Of a stretch of DNA of 64,000 nt, positions 45,160 to 57,600 are shown piece after piece. Made by a program: the position numbers and the translations under genes. The DNA is from Typhlomys cinereus (lineage: Eukaryota > Chordata > Mammalia > Rodentia > Platacanthomyidae). Position 1 is the first letter of the stretch. Every line of letters begins with the position of its first letter. The stretch covers positions 1 through 64,000 of the forward strand of contig JALPQD010000926.1 of assembly GCA_023101885.1 (NCBI GenBank). Reading direction: 5' to 3'. Under the pieces are notes generated by a model. That model made no database searches. It was given only the letters and a program-made list of their open reading frames with translations, and was not told the DNA's origin.

Positions 45160-46630
45160 TTGATTCCCTCAATCATGCTGTGAGAAGCATAATCCTGATG
45201 AGAAACTGGATTGAATTCTCTGCAGCCATTACTGGACCCAACATAAAGTTTCATATTGTACGGAACTGCTCTTTTCTCAAGGAAGTGTTAGAATGAAGAG
45301 AGTTACCCTTGTCATTGTTTAGGGCCTTTCCTGTGAGCTCAAGTTACTACACTATGTACATAGAAACTTCATGCAGGCCTCTAAATTAATGAACGATCTT
45401 CCCCTCATGCATAATGGGGAACAAAAAGCTACACTTCAAAACTTTTAATTTCCAAAACCCCAAGCTTTATTCCAATTCTGCAGGAAGCACCTGGAAAGGA
45501 GGATACCTGTCATTCTTCATGGAAAGGGAGTGAGGGGTGGTAGAAGTGGCCAGTAGAATCTCCAGCCCCAGCTACAAAGTCACCTTTATTTTATTCTCTA
45601 AATATTTGAAGCTGTCTCCCAGTAAGATTAGACAGTACAGTGATGGAGTGACATCATGTCTCCAAGAACATACAATATTATCTTAAGATTACTTTTTTTT
45701 TGAGGTTCATGACTTTATTGTGCCACATGGAGAGTCACCTTTTCATGGTTACTTTTTGGTTTACAAAACCTTTTTAATATTGTTCATAATTAACCATAGT
45801 ACTCATACTATATTATAGGCATCTCTCTCCCCCCTCTTTTTTCTCTAGCATGCATATGCCACTATGCACATGTGGAAGACAAGCATGGGCATTGGTCCTC
45901 ACTATCTGACTTTCCTCAGGGACCCCAACTGCCTCAGACCCTGGTAACCACTGTTCTTTTCTCTAGTTCTAGAAGATTGAGTGTTTCGGATTCCACATGA
46001 GCACGAGATCATGGGGAGCACATCCTTGTCACCTTGCTTCTGTTAGAACAGCTGCTGCCAAAGACAGAACTAGCAAGTGTGGTGAAGCTGTGGAGGAAAG
46101 GGAACTCTTGAATAATGTTGGTAGGACAACAAATAAACACAGGCATGATGAAAGCTAGTATGGAGATCGATCAAGAAAACATGAATAGAACCAGAATATG
46201 ACGCAGAATTACATATTCAGAGGAAATTAAACCAGTGGGGAGAAGAGATGGCTGCATACCTGTGTTCATTACAGAATCATTTATAGTAGCCAAGAATTAG
46301 AAACATCCTGTGTCCTTTATGCATGGAAGTATAAAGATATGTACAATGGAATACTCTTCTCTCTCTCTTTCTTTCTTCTACACCTCCAGCCACTCACAGG
46401 CCTCCCCTTAGCCAGATGAGCAGCTTGGGAATTTGGTCTGAAATAAAGCTTCCCTGATGCTGGCAGCTGTTTGATAAATGCATGTGTGCACAGACAGATG
46501 ATGGGGGCAGCCAGATATGAAAGTCTATACGCTTCCATCGTGCTCACCAAACTCCAGTTCTAAACTTTGCCCCACACCAGTGCACACAGAGGTGTGATCT
46601 CATCTATCCTGTACACTGCGCCTAGTCATC
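45160..46630. other. No recognised gene
   Basis: Small motif-free frames only. 46030-46320 (GTGAAGCTGTGGAGGAAAG, GAACCAGAATATGAC, ACATTCAGAGGAAATTAAACC) looks like an old sense-strand L1 3' ORF2 remnant, at low confidence. Confidence 0.4.
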
Positions 46631-46636
46631 ATTATC

Positions 46637-47116
46637 TAGACTGATGAGCCAGCAGTATCTTCATCACTATGTAGACTGATGAGCCAGCAGTATCTTCATC
46701 ACTATGTAGACTGATGAGCCAGCAGTATCTTCATCACTATGTAGACTGATGAGCCAGCAGTATCTTCATCACTGTCTAGACTGATGAGCCAGCAGTATCT
46801 TCATCACTGTCTAGACTGATGAGCCAGCAGTATCTTCATCACTGTCTAGACTGATGAGCCAGCAGTATCTTCATCACTGTCTAGACTGATGAGCCAGCAG
46901 TATCTTCATCACTATCCAGACTGATGAGCCAGCAGTATCTTCATCACTGTCTAGACTGATGAGCCAGTAGTATCTTCATCACTGTCTAGACTGATGAGCC
47001 AGCAGTATCTTCATCACTGTCTAGACTGATGAGCCAGCAGTATCTTCATCACTATCTAGATTGATGAGCCAGCAGTATCTTCATCACTATCTAGACTGAT
47101 GAGCCAGCAGTATCTT
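46637..47116. repeat. 35-bp minisatellite, 14 copies
   Basis: Unit starts TAGACTGATGAGCCAGCAGT and ends in a TCATCACTGTC/TATG/TATC tail. Unit starts fall exactly every 35 bases from 46637 to 47092. Most substitutions are at the unit's last four bases, with a few singletons (46917 C, 46976 T, 47061 T). No spacers, so not a CRISPR. Confidence 0.95.
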
Positions 47117-47322
47117 TCATATATAATCCAAACATAGTTCTATTTATTTTTCCAAATGCTTTATTCGGATTTTGTTTTTCTCAAGTTATTTCCTGTATCA
47201 TTGTGAAACACGAGTTTATGGAAAATTTAGCTGCTTACTTAACTCATTTTATTTAAGGCACGGCCAGGGACCCACCGTGTCATGGTTGATTGTTGTTCTG
47301 ACTTTGTTCTCTGTGTATTCTT

Positions 47323-47854
47323 TTAAGCAAAACTTTTTGTAGCATCCCCTAATTTCTCTTCACAATACTCATTGAGAGCAGATATTGCCATATTATATAT
47401 TTTTGTTAAAATTCCCATATTAGTTGACCTAATCTATATAATCCTTTGCAGACATCCCCTGGTGATTCTAGGTGCTGTCAATGTGGCAATCACTATTAGA
47501 CATCACAACTGCCTCTGTCTAACTCTACACTGTTGTAGATCAGACATAATTTCTTGTTCCCTATACTGATAATAAAAATGACACTCTGAGTGCATAAATC
47601 GTATCTGATATGAGTCAGCAATAGAACAGGCACTTGAGCTAAGGCAGAGTAAGACCCCTATGAGTCACACCAAGAGCTGTGAGTGACTCCTTCTTGAGTA
47701 CTGCCTTGTTTTGATCTCTCTTAGCCAAGAGGCAAAGGAAAGTTTTATTTCACTAGCAACATTAAGCAAAAATTTTTGTAGCATCCCTTCATTTCTCTTC
47801 ACAATACTCATTGAGAGCAGATATTGCCAGAAACTGGCTGAAATCTTGCTCCAA
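47323..47854 (+). repeat. Inverted repeat, left arm (532 bp)
   Basis: Reverse complement of 51491-52022 with one mismatch that I can see (47456-47460 region, CCC versus ACC). It contains a diverged internal direct repeat (47325-47390 and 47765-47830). The 65-codon frame in both arms differs by one residue and has no motif. Confidence 0.95.
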
Positions 47855-47989
47855 TATACAAAGTTTTCTCTCCAAATTCATTTTGGATGTGAATGGTCTC
47901 CTAGGTGGTTCTATTTTAAGGCATTGATATTTTGCATATCATTTCCTACAGTAGTCCTTCCAAAGGAGAGTGTTCTTTGCCATCCTATG

Positions 47990-48400
47990 TGGGAATCACT
48001 AAAGAAGAAGGGAGACTCAAGTCAGTGCTGAGGTCCCGGCTGTCTACCCCACTGACTTACCTCGAGGCCAAAGGAAGAGGCGTAGTGTGAGGAACCAGCA
48101 CTAGGGAGAGCTGAGACCTGGGCCAGGAACATGCAGGCTCTTCTTAGAGCATCTGGTACTCAGTGGCTCCAGTCAGGAGAGAGAGTTTGATGATTATTGA
48201 GCCTGCTAGGGTCCTTCCCTGCATCCTCTGAGACCTGAGTCATCTCAAGTAGATAATTAATGCCAAAGTTATGTCTGCAGAGAACAGTATTCTAAAGGGA
48301 TTTGCACTTCTTTTCACTTATCAGGTCTAGAATCATCTATGCCCTGGAGACTATGTCTGAGTGAGTCTCACATAACAACAACAAAAATTAATGTGACAGG
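47990..48400. other. OR-module downstream homology block (copy 4)
   Basis: CATCCTCTGAGACCTGAGTC, GTAGATAATTAATGCC, TTCTAAAGGGATTTGCACTT and TCTAGAATCATCTATGCC match copies 1-3 in order. A further match to the OR-B flank is at 48840-48925. It lies 4.4 kb past the end of OR-D. Confidence 0.75.
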
Positions 48401-48479
48401 ATTAACATGGTCGGTAGCTTCATAATGCTGATGGACTTCTATTAAAGATGGAGACATGGTTAGCCTGATGACCACCTTA

Positions 48480-48745
48480 ATGGTCATTTCTACTTATTAT
48501 TTATTATTCTATTTTATTTATTAAAACTTTAAATTATTTTAGGTTTAAATATATGGGAAGATGTTCATGAAAGAGAGAGACAAAGAGACAGAAATCATGT
48601 AAGAGTGAGCAGGCTCATTTGTACTATAGTAGGCATATGGGGTCAGTTCTCTCTATCACGTGCACTCTAGGACTCAGACTCAAGTCTATGTTTGTTCACA
48701 GGTGCCATTAACTGCTGAGTCAACTTGTCAACCCTAGGCCAGGTC
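48480..48745 (-). repeat. Possible old SINE
   Basis: T-rich tail, then an AGAGAGACAAAGAGACAG run, CTAGGACTCAGACTCAAG and GCTGAGTCAACTTGTC, an order like a reversed tRNA-derived SINE. Too decayed for a firm call. Confidence 0.35.
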
Positions 48746-48939
48746 CTTTAATGATAGACACAGTGCTTCAGTAGCATATTGAATCCTTTGCTGGGTAGAT
48801 TTTAATTTTCTTGTCATAAATGCAGCTTTTCAGTGTTTGGAGGAAATGTATTTCAAATACTACTTTTCTGAGAATGCATTTGTTCCACATTATAAAACTC
48901 ACATTTGTCTAGTTTTCCAATCCACCTTTCCTTACCATC

Positions 48940-51071
48940 TGTCATGATTTGAAATGTGTGTCCCACAGACTCATGGTGTGGTAAGGTCATGGTGCCATTA
49001 GGAGGTGGAACCCTGTGGGAGGAAGGCAGTTACAGGGCGTGGGTCTTGAGGAGGATTAGCTCCATCCTGCTTTCTGGAAAGGTCTGCTTTTGCCAGCTTC
49101 AGTTAGTCTGCTCTTTTAACCTATACTTCTCAGCCTCTATGACGGGCGTGACCTGAGCTACTTCCAGCATCTGCTGCCAGCCATGCCTTTCTGCCATAGT
49201 GGCCTGAACCTCCTCCCCTCTGGAACTGTGAGCTGAATAAATCTCCTTTTTCTCCCTTGAATTGCTTGACTTTGAGTGGTGTCTCACAGCAACAGAGAAG
49301 AGTAACAGGTATAGAAAATGGTAACCAGAGAAGTAGGGTGTTTCTGTGAGACTCTGAATCCTGCACTAGAAAATGAAGTGTGAAGTAGAGAGAGGTTGGC
49401 ACTGAGACATAGAGAAGTATGGCTACTGCTGTGATGTGACTAATGCACATTGGGAGCTGTTTGTTAGGAAAAATATGGGAAACTTTGGGACTTTCCACTA
49501 GGAAAGACTTTGAGTCTTGAAGACAGAGCCAAAAGGGCCATTCTTATAAGAACTTGAGAGAGTAATGATGTTAGAGATGTGAACAATGGAAGCCCAGTTT
49601 GTGATGGTCCAGAGGAGAGCAGAGACTCTATTGGGAACTGGATGAGGGGCAAATGGAGTGATGAAATTCTGCCCTTGTCCTGAAAACTTAACTGAAGTTA
49701 AATTTGAGTATTTGAAGGAAGAAGTTTCAAGGCAATGTAGCCTTGATAGTACAGCATGGCTACTTTTTAGTGTTCTTGTTCAGAGTTATTAAGAAAAGGA
49801 GCAAAGAATCAGGCAGAAAAAAATAAAGACTGAATTTTGAAGAAAAATGTGAGGAGCCAGTCCAAGAGAATGATTCAAGGGGGCCAGTTTCTAACCCAAG
49901 GTTATACCAGAATTTGGCAACATTGTCCACATGATACTACTGATAGAGATATTAAAGATGCAAGAGTCAGGAGGCTGTGGATTCCTCCTCCAAGGTTTTA
50001 AAGAATGGCAGAAACCAGGCAGGATTGGGAAACCTGATTGTGGAGTTGAAGCCTGGTTTTCCATTTGAAGATGTTAGAGATGTCAGAGCCAACATCTGCC
50101 AAGGAAAGCTATGTATGGTGGGTAGAAGCAGCACAAGAGAATGGTTAATTCTAGGGCAGCTGCACTGGAGGGGTGTAACTAAAGCCCTTTGGAACTGAGA
50201 TAATTTCAATTAGAGTCTCACCTGTTGGATATGGAACTGCAGGATTTGGAGTTTCTCCTGCTGGTTTTCAGTCTTATTATAGACCAGTCTTTCTTGGATA
50301 TGCCCTTATTCTTTCCTTTTAGAATATGAATGTTTATTTTGTGTCATTGTGTGTTGGAAATATGTAACATGGCTTTTTTTAAACCTTTTTTTAAAATTTT
50401 TCCACTCATGCAAACTTGATAGGTACTCCATTCCCCTCTCTCCCTCCACCCCTCCCTGGATCCCCTTGCTCCCTTGCTCCTTTTCCCCTTCTTTCCCTTT
50501 CTCCCAGTACCCCCTTCCCCCCATTCCTGGAGCATCCTTTACTGTGCATATCTAACTTTCCTCTGGGTGTGACATGGCTTTTGATTTTATAGGACTCTTT
50601 GGACTTTTGGACTGTGTTGGCACTACTGATGTAGTCTATAAGGACTTTTAAAGTTGAACTGAGTAACGAGATGACAATTAACCTATGAGAATCAGCAGTG
50701 GAGTGTCATGGTTTGGTATGTGAATTGTTCCCCCATAGGCACATGTGTTTGAATCTTTAGTTGTTTTGGGAGGTCAGGTACCTTTAAGAGGTGGAGCCTT
50801 GCTGGGAGGAAGGAAGTCACAGGAGGTAGGCCTTAAGGTTGGTTAGCCTTTCCCTGCTTGAATGAGTCTGCTGTTGAGCTTACAGCAGCTCTCAGCTACC
50901 ATAATTTCTGCAGTGACTTAGGTATCATCCAGCGTCCGCCAGTCAGCCATACTTTTTCCACCATAATGGACAGTATCTTCCCTATGGAACCATAAGCTGA
51001 ATAAATCTCCTTCTTCCCTTAAGTTATATATAAGTATTGTCTCACAGCCACAGAGAAGAGTAACCAGTACA
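48940..51071 (+). mobile_element. MaLR-type provirus remnant (two LTRs plus internal)
   Basis: Two LTRs in the same orientation, 48940-49312 and 50704-51071, both starting TGTCATG.TTTG, both with GGAGGAAGG, a GCTGAATAAATCTCCTT polyadenylation region and a GTCTCACAGC.ACAGAGAAGAGTAAC end. Between them is 1.4 kb of non-coding sequence with the order of a MaLR interior (GGGAACTGGATGAGGGGC; TTTTGATTTTATAGGACTC). MaLR elements encode no envelope and here show no coding frame. An L1 3' end is inserted at 50379-50571. The whole element lies in the spacer of the inverted repeat. Confidence 0.8.
50379..50571 (-). mobile_element. Short L1 3' end inserted in the MaLR remnant
   Basis: Reverse poly(A), ATGCAAACTTGATAGGTACT and CT-rich tract, flanked by ACATGGCTTTT at 50368-50378 and 50572-50582 (11-bp target duplication). 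Younger than the MaLR. Confidence 0.9.
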
Positions 51072-51094
51072 CTGACCCAGTGGGATCCCAAAAG

Positions 51095-51190
51095 TTCAAG
51101 TCCAGCTTGGGATACATAGTAAATTCTGCGTTGTCTTTGGGCACATACAGAGGTGCGTCACAATAACACAGAAACAAATGAAGCCAACGT
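51095..51190 (+). repeat. Partial B1 SINE
   Basis: GTTCAAGTCCAGCTTGGGAT then ACATAGTAAATTC resembles the second half of B1, ending in an AACACAGAAACAAA tail. Confidence 0.55.
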
Positions 51191-51490
51191 ATTTTTACCC
51201 TATTTTAGATCATGTATTATAAGGTATTATTTTGTTTAGTTTGAAGCCCCAGGAACAGCATTCCTGGGGAAAAGTATATGTGCTTGGTTTTCCAAGTTAT
51301 TATCATAGGAACTTGCATCTGTCCCTGAATCTAATCAAGTGAAGTAACGAAGCCCTGGCCTGGAAGCTTTCTGGACTGTCTGTTCTTCCCTAGCAGAGGT
51401 TGGGGATAGCAGAGGTCATATACAGGACCACAATGAGCAAAGCACCAACTCCATTTGTAAAACACTGCTCCATGGTCATCCCTATATGCT

Positions 51491-52022
51491 TTGGAGCAAG
51501 ATTTCAGCCAGTTTCTGGCAATATCTGCTCTCAATGAGTATTGTGAAGAGAAATGAAGGGATGCTACAAAAATTTTTGCTTAATGTTGCTAGTGAAATAA
51601 AACTTTCCTTTGCCTCTTGGCTAAGAGAGATCAAAACAAGGCAGTACTCAAGAAGGAGTCACTCACAGCTCTTGGTGTGACTCATAGGGGTCTTACTCTG
51701 CCTTAGCTCAAGTGCCTGTTCTATTGCTGACTCATATCAGATACGATTTATGCACTCAGAGTGTCATTTTTATTATCAGTATAGGGAACAAGAAATTATG
51801 TCTGATCTACAACAGTGTAGAGTTAGACAGAGGCAGTTGTGATGTCTAATAGTGATTGCCACATTGACAGCACCTAGAATCACCAGGGTATGTCTGCAAA
51901 GGATTATATAGATTAGGTCAACTAATATGGGAATTTTAACAAAAATATATAATATGGCAATATCTGCTCTCAATGAGTATTGTGAAGAGAAATTAGGGGA
52001 TGCTACAAAAAGTTTTGCTTAA
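51491..52022 (-). repeat. Inverted repeat, right arm (532 bp)
   Basis: Reverse complement of 47323-47854. Here the internal tandem repeat (period about 442 bp) continues outside the arm to about 52083 (CTTTGCCTCTTGGCTAAGAG occurs at both ends), so this side holds the more complete ancestral structure and the left arm looks like the derived copy. Confidence 0.95.
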
Positions 52023-52089
52023 CGTTGCTAGTGAAACAAAACTTTCCTTTGCCTCTTGGCTAAGAGAGATCAAAACAAAGCAACTAATA

Positions 52090-52830
52090 GTTGCCATATT
52101 ATATATTTATATATTACATATTTTTTGTTAAAAGGAGAGATGAGATGAGCACCAACATTTATCACTCTCTGCCCCCTTACTGCAGATGCAGCGTGACAAC
52201 TGCTGTACATTCTTACTGACAGGGCTTCTCTGACATGATGGACTGTGCACTTAACTTGAAGGTGAAAACCAACTCTTCACTCCTTGCTTTTGTCAGGTGT
52301 ATGGTTGCAGCTGCCAAACAAAGAACTAGTACTTATGTGTGGTAACTCCAAAAAATTAACCTGTAAAAACTGGGGACATTGGTCTTGAAAAGGTTGAAAA
52401 GTTTATGCTAAATAATCAAATTTTACTGTATGGGTATAGGAGAAGTAAGGATATGATTACTTTTAGGGTGGCAAGGGATGGAGGAAGGAGAGAGACGGAG
52501 ACATAGGAATGGTTAAGCTTGTTTTAGTAATTTTTCTGATAATTCTGATTGATCTGATTAAAATAATATTCAGATCTGTTTTCCAGAAAAAATTTTGGCA
52601 GGTATCAGATAGAGTAAGTAGCTGTAAGAGCAGATTCGCAAAGACAATGCTCTTCAGCAACCCAGGAATGTAGAGATCCTCTGCCCATCCTCTCTGTGGA
52701 GAGAAAGACATTTGGGAAGCACTGAGAAAAAAGAATAAAGGCTCCACTGAAGACTTCAAAAGACAAAAGTTTTTAGATGAAAGAACATCTCTAGTCTTCA
52801 GGGTGGTTTGTCTAGAGAGATAAAGAATCT
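52090..52830. other. No recognised feature
   Basis: The 98-codon minus frame at 52463-52759 has no motif and no paralogue near the other receptors. Confidence 0.4.
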
Positions 52831-52833
52831 TCC

Positions 52834-53856
52834 CTAGGAATGAATGAAAAGGAGTTCTTCCAGCATTAACTTGTCAGTGCAAAAGGCTGTTGTAAGAGAC
52901 ATGAAGACATCATTTTGCTTTGAAAGATTTCTCCATATCTTGGGTTGGTAGATACGCTTCCACGCAGCCTTCACATCCTTGTTCCTCAGCGTGTCGATGA
53001 GAGGATTGAGAAGTGGGGTGATGACACAGTAGAAGAAGGACATGAACTTGGCCTGAGTGCTGCTGGCTGGAGGCTGCAGGTAGGTATAGATGGCGGGACC
53101 AACAATGTACATGGTGACGACCAGAAAGTGGGAGCTGCAGGTGCTGAGGGCCTTGCGCCTCCCCTCGGCTGACGGTAACTTCAGCACAGCTCTCGAAATG
53201 ATGGCGTAGGAGATGAGGACGACCAGGGGAGAAACCAGCACAAAAGGAATGGCTCCCAAGACCAGGGACAGGTCATTAGCAGTGGTGTGACCATAGGCCA
53301 GCTTGATCAGAGCGGGCACCTCACAGAAGAAGAGGTCCATGATGTGGTGCCCACAGAAGGGAAGCTGGAGGGTGAGTGAGGCTTGGAGCAGAGAATTGGT
53401 CAGGCCACTGGCCCAGCATAGAGCTGCCAGCCACACACATGCCCGGGAATGTATGATGACAGTATACCTGAGGGGCTGGCAGATGGCCACATAGCGGTCA
53501 ACGGCCATCACCGCCAGCAGGGCACATTCGGTGCAGCCTGTCCAGTGGAAGAGGTAGGCCTGTGTGATGCAGCCCTAAAATGCAACTGTCTTCTCTGGGC
53601 CCCAGAGGTTGTCCAGCAGCTGAGGTGCGATGGTGCAGGTGACAGCGAGGTCCAGCAGGGAGAGGTTGTCCAGGAAGAAGTACATGGGGGTCTGCAGTCT
53701 GGGCTCCAGCAGGGAGACGAGGTTGATGGAGCTGTTTCCCATCAAGGTGAAGATGTAGGAGACCAGGACCACTCCAAAGAGGGGGATCTCCAGCCACGGG
53801 TGATCTGAGAAGCCCACCAGGACAACCTTTTTGTAAATCACATTTCCTTCTTTCAT
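52834..53856 (-). pseudogene. Olfactory receptor pseudogene (OR-D), nonsense mutation
   Basis: Same receptor family, one continuous frame apart from a single TAG at 53577-53575 (codon 94), where the paralogues have Trp (TGG) just before the TM3 cysteine. It reads on to MAVDRYVAICQPLRY, LPFCGHHIMDLFFCEVPALI, KALSTCSSHFLVV and PLLNPLIDTLRNKDVKAA. Further damage signs: a loop-2 cysteine is Tyr (LAYG), the TM7 NPLIY tyrosine is Asp, the N-terminal NxS glycosylation site is lost, LFYGP is MYIVGP, and the normal stop is lost so the C-terminus runs about 24 residues long. The initiator ATG and the acceptor (about 53877) survive. Confidence 0.92.
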
Positions 53857-53920
53857 GGATGTGCCTTATGCATGCCTAAAAGAAAACAAACGATGGAGAA
53901 TGAACATGGATTTTTAAAAA

Positions 53921-53925
<5 letters not shown>

Positions 53926-53963
<38 letters not shown>

Positions 53964-54205
53964 TAAGAGGGTCCTGTGTTTCCCTATGGAGAACCAAGGG
54001 TGACTTCTAGAATTATCTTGAATTGTTTCTGCCTCCTTTGTGCCTCACTCTGGGACTTCCAGGCTCTGCTCACCAGGACAGGGAAATGCAGGCTGCCACA
54101 GTTCCACCTGATATTTTTTTTTGTGGGACCTGGGATCTGGACTCGGGACCTTCTTCTTGTGGGGCAGAATTTTAAACTTCAGCCATCTCTCTGGGCCTCA
54201 AACAT
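53926..54205 (-). repeat. (GT)n microsatellite and older Dip-like SINE
   Basis: About 18 GT repeats (53926-53962), then the antisense SINE: CTCACTCTGGGACTTCCAGG, GACCTGGGATCTGGACTCGG and AGCCATCTCTCTGGGCC. It lies 70 bp 5' of the OR-D start, in the presumed intron. Confidence 0.75.
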
Positions 54206-54659
54206 TGATTTTTATTTAAATTTCTGTACTGCAAAAACTTGAATATTCTATGACTTTGAATCAAACAATTTTTATGATTGGTGTAAGAATTTTTAGGACT
54301 GCTCACTTTCCAGGTGATTCTGTGCTCTCCTGCCTTATTTCTTGACTGTGAAGTCCAAATAAAGGTTACAGTATACTGGATATGAGGAAAAATCTACATA
54401 GAGTACAGAAAACACTGCTGGGAACCTTTATGTAAAAATACTTCTCTTTTATGCTGTTTCTTTTGTTTTCTTAGACCCTCTTCTACAATCGTGTTCTTAT
54501 TTTCTTGCATTCATTAAGCACGCTGCTTTCACATCATGTGGAGAGGGGCAGTGCAATCTTTCATGCCACATGGTGAGGGGCATTGTAATCTTGCATTTTG
54601 ATTATCTCCTTTGGGATATAAACAGCAATGCCCAGAGAGACCATTGAGAGTTTATGCTG

Positions 54660-57600
54660 GTTGTGGAAGGAGGAAACACTGACGGGACTAACAGTGTGCT
54701 GGAAGGAGAACCACCTATATAGAGAGGAGGAAACACTGACAAGACTGACAGTGTGCTGGAAGGAGAACCACCTATATAGAGAGGAGGACACACTGACAGG
54801 ACTGACTGTGTGCTGGAAGGAGAACCACCTATATAGAGAGGAGGAAACACTGACAGGACTGACTGTGCTGGAAGGAGAACCACCTATATAGAGAGGAGGA
54901 CACACTGACAGGACTGACTGTGTGCTGGAAGAACAACTACCTATATAGAGGGGAGGAAACACTGACAGGACTGACAGTGCTGGAAGGAGAACCACCTATA
55001 TAGAGAGGAGGAAACACTGACGGGACTGACTGTGCTGGAAGGAGAACCACCTATATAGAGAGGAGGAAACACTGACAGGACTGACAGTGCTGGAAGGAGA
55101 ACCACCTATATAGAGAGGAGGAAACACTGACAGGACTGACAGTGTGCTGGAAGGAGAACCACCTATATAGAGAGGAGGAAACACTGACAGGACTGACTGT
55201 GTGCTGGAAGGAGAACCACCTATATAGAGAGGAGGACACACTGACGGGACTGACAGTGTGCTGGAAGGAGAACCACCTATATAGAGAGGAGGAAACACTG
55301 ACAGGGACTGACAGTGTGCTGGAAGGAGAACCACCTATACAGAGAGGAGGAAACACTGACAGGACTGACTGTGCTGGAAGGAGAACCACCTATATAGAGA
55401 GGAGGAAACACTGACGGGACTGACAGTGTGCTGGAAGGAGAACCCCTATATAGAGAGGAGGAAACACTGACAGGGACTGACAGTGTGCTGGAAGGAGAAC
55501 CACCTATATAGAGAGGAGGAAACACTGACGGGACTGACAGTGTGCTGGAAGGAGAACCACCTATATAGAGAGGAGGAAACACTGACGGACTGACAGTGTG
55601 CTGGAAGGAGAACCACCTATATAGAGAGGAGGAAACACTGACAGGACTGACATGTGCTGGAAGGAGAACCACCTATATAGAGAGGAGGAAACACTGACGG
55701 ACTGACAGTGTGCTGGAAGGAGAACCCCTATAAGAGAGAGGAAACACTGACAGGACTGACAGTGTGCTGGAAAGGAGAACCACCTATATAGAGAGGAGGA
55801 AACACTGACAGGACTGACTGTGCTGGAAGGAGAACCACCCATATAGAGAGGAGGAAACACTGACGGGACTGACAGTGTGCTGGAAGGAGAACCACCTATA
55901 TAGAGAGGAGGAAACACTGACAGGACTGACAGTGTGCTGGAAGGAGAACCACCTATATAGAGAGGAGGAAACACTGACGGGACTGACAGTGTGCTGGAAG
56001 GAGAACCACCTATACAGAGAGGAGGAAACACTGACAGGACTGACAGTGTGCTGGAAGGAGAACCACCTATATAGAGAGGAGGAAACACTGACAGGACTGA
56101 CTGTGTGCTGGAAGGAGAACCACCTATACAGAGAGGAGGAAACACTGACAGGACTGACAGTGTGCTGGAAGGAGAACCACCTATATAGAGAGGAGGAAAC
56201 ACTGACAGGACTGACAGTGCTGGAAGGAGAACCACCTATACAGAGAGGAGGAAACACTGACGGGACTGACTGTGTGCTGGAAGGAGAACCACCTATACAG
56301 AGAGGAGGAAACACTGACGGGACTGACAGTGTGCTGGAAGGAGAACCACCTATACAGAGAGGAGGAAACACTGACGGGACTGACAGTGTGCTGGAAGGAG
56401 AACCACCTATACAGAAAGGAGGAAACACTGACGGGACTGACAGTGTGCTGGAAGGAGAACCACCTATACAGAGAGGAGGAAACACTGACAGGACTGACAG
56501 TGTGCTGGAAGGAGAACCACCTATATAGAGAGGAGGAAACACTGACAGGACTGACTGTGTGCTGGAAGGAGAACCACCTATATAGAGAGGAGGAAACACT
56601 GACAGGACTGACAGTGCTGGAAGGAGAACCACCTATACAGAGAGGAGGAAACACTGACAGGACTGACTGTGCTGGAAGGAGAACCACCTATAGAGAGGAG
56701 GAAACAGTGACAGGACTGACAGTGTGCTGGAAGGAGAACCACCTATATAGAGAGGAGGAAACACTGACGGGACTGACAGTGTGCTGGAAGGAGAACCATC
56801 TATACAGAGAGGAGGAAACACTGACGGGACTGACAGTGCTGGAAGGAGAAACACCTATATAGAGAGGAGGAAACACTGACGGGACTGACAGTGCTGGAAG
56901 GAGAAACACCTATATAGAGAGGAGGAAACAGTGACAGGACTGACTGTGCTGGAAGGAGAACCACCTATATAGAGAGGAGGAAACACTGAGGGAACAGACT
57001 GTGTGCTGGAAGGAGAACCACCTATATAGAGAGGAGGAAACAGTGACAGGACTGACAGTGTGCTGGAAGGAGAACCACCTATACAGAGAGGAGGAAACAC
57101 TGACGGGACTGACAGTGTGCTGGAAGGAGAACCACCTATACAGAGAGGAGGAAACACTGACGGGACTGACAGTGTGCTGGAAGGAGAACCACCTATACAG
57201 AGAGGAGGAAACACTGACGGGACTGACAGTGTGCTGGAAGGAGAACCACCTATACAGAAAGGAGGAAACACTGACAGGACTGACAGTGTGCTGGAAGGAG
57301 AACCACCTATACAGAGAGGAGGAAACACTGACAGGACTGACAGTGTGCTGGAAGGAGAACCACCTATATAGAGAGGAGGAAACACTGACAGGACTGACTG
57401 TGTGCTGGAAGGAGAACCACCTATATAGAGAGGAGGAAACACTGACAGGACTGACAGTGCTGGAAGGAGAACCACCTATACAGAGAGGAGGAAACACTGA
57501 CAGGACTGACTGTGCTGGAAGGAGAACCACCTATATAGAGAGGAGGAAACAGTGACAGGACTGACAGTGTGCTGGAAGGAGAACCACCTATATAGAGAGG

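Noticed and set aside
46637..47116. Regular 35-bp repeats suggesting a CRISPR array
   Set aside because: Units abut directly without unique spacers, and the context is a mammalian genome.
47372..47569. 65-codon frame repeated at 51776-51973 with one residue changed
   Set aside because: Conserved only because it lies in the near-identical inverted repeat; hydrophobic but without a known motif.
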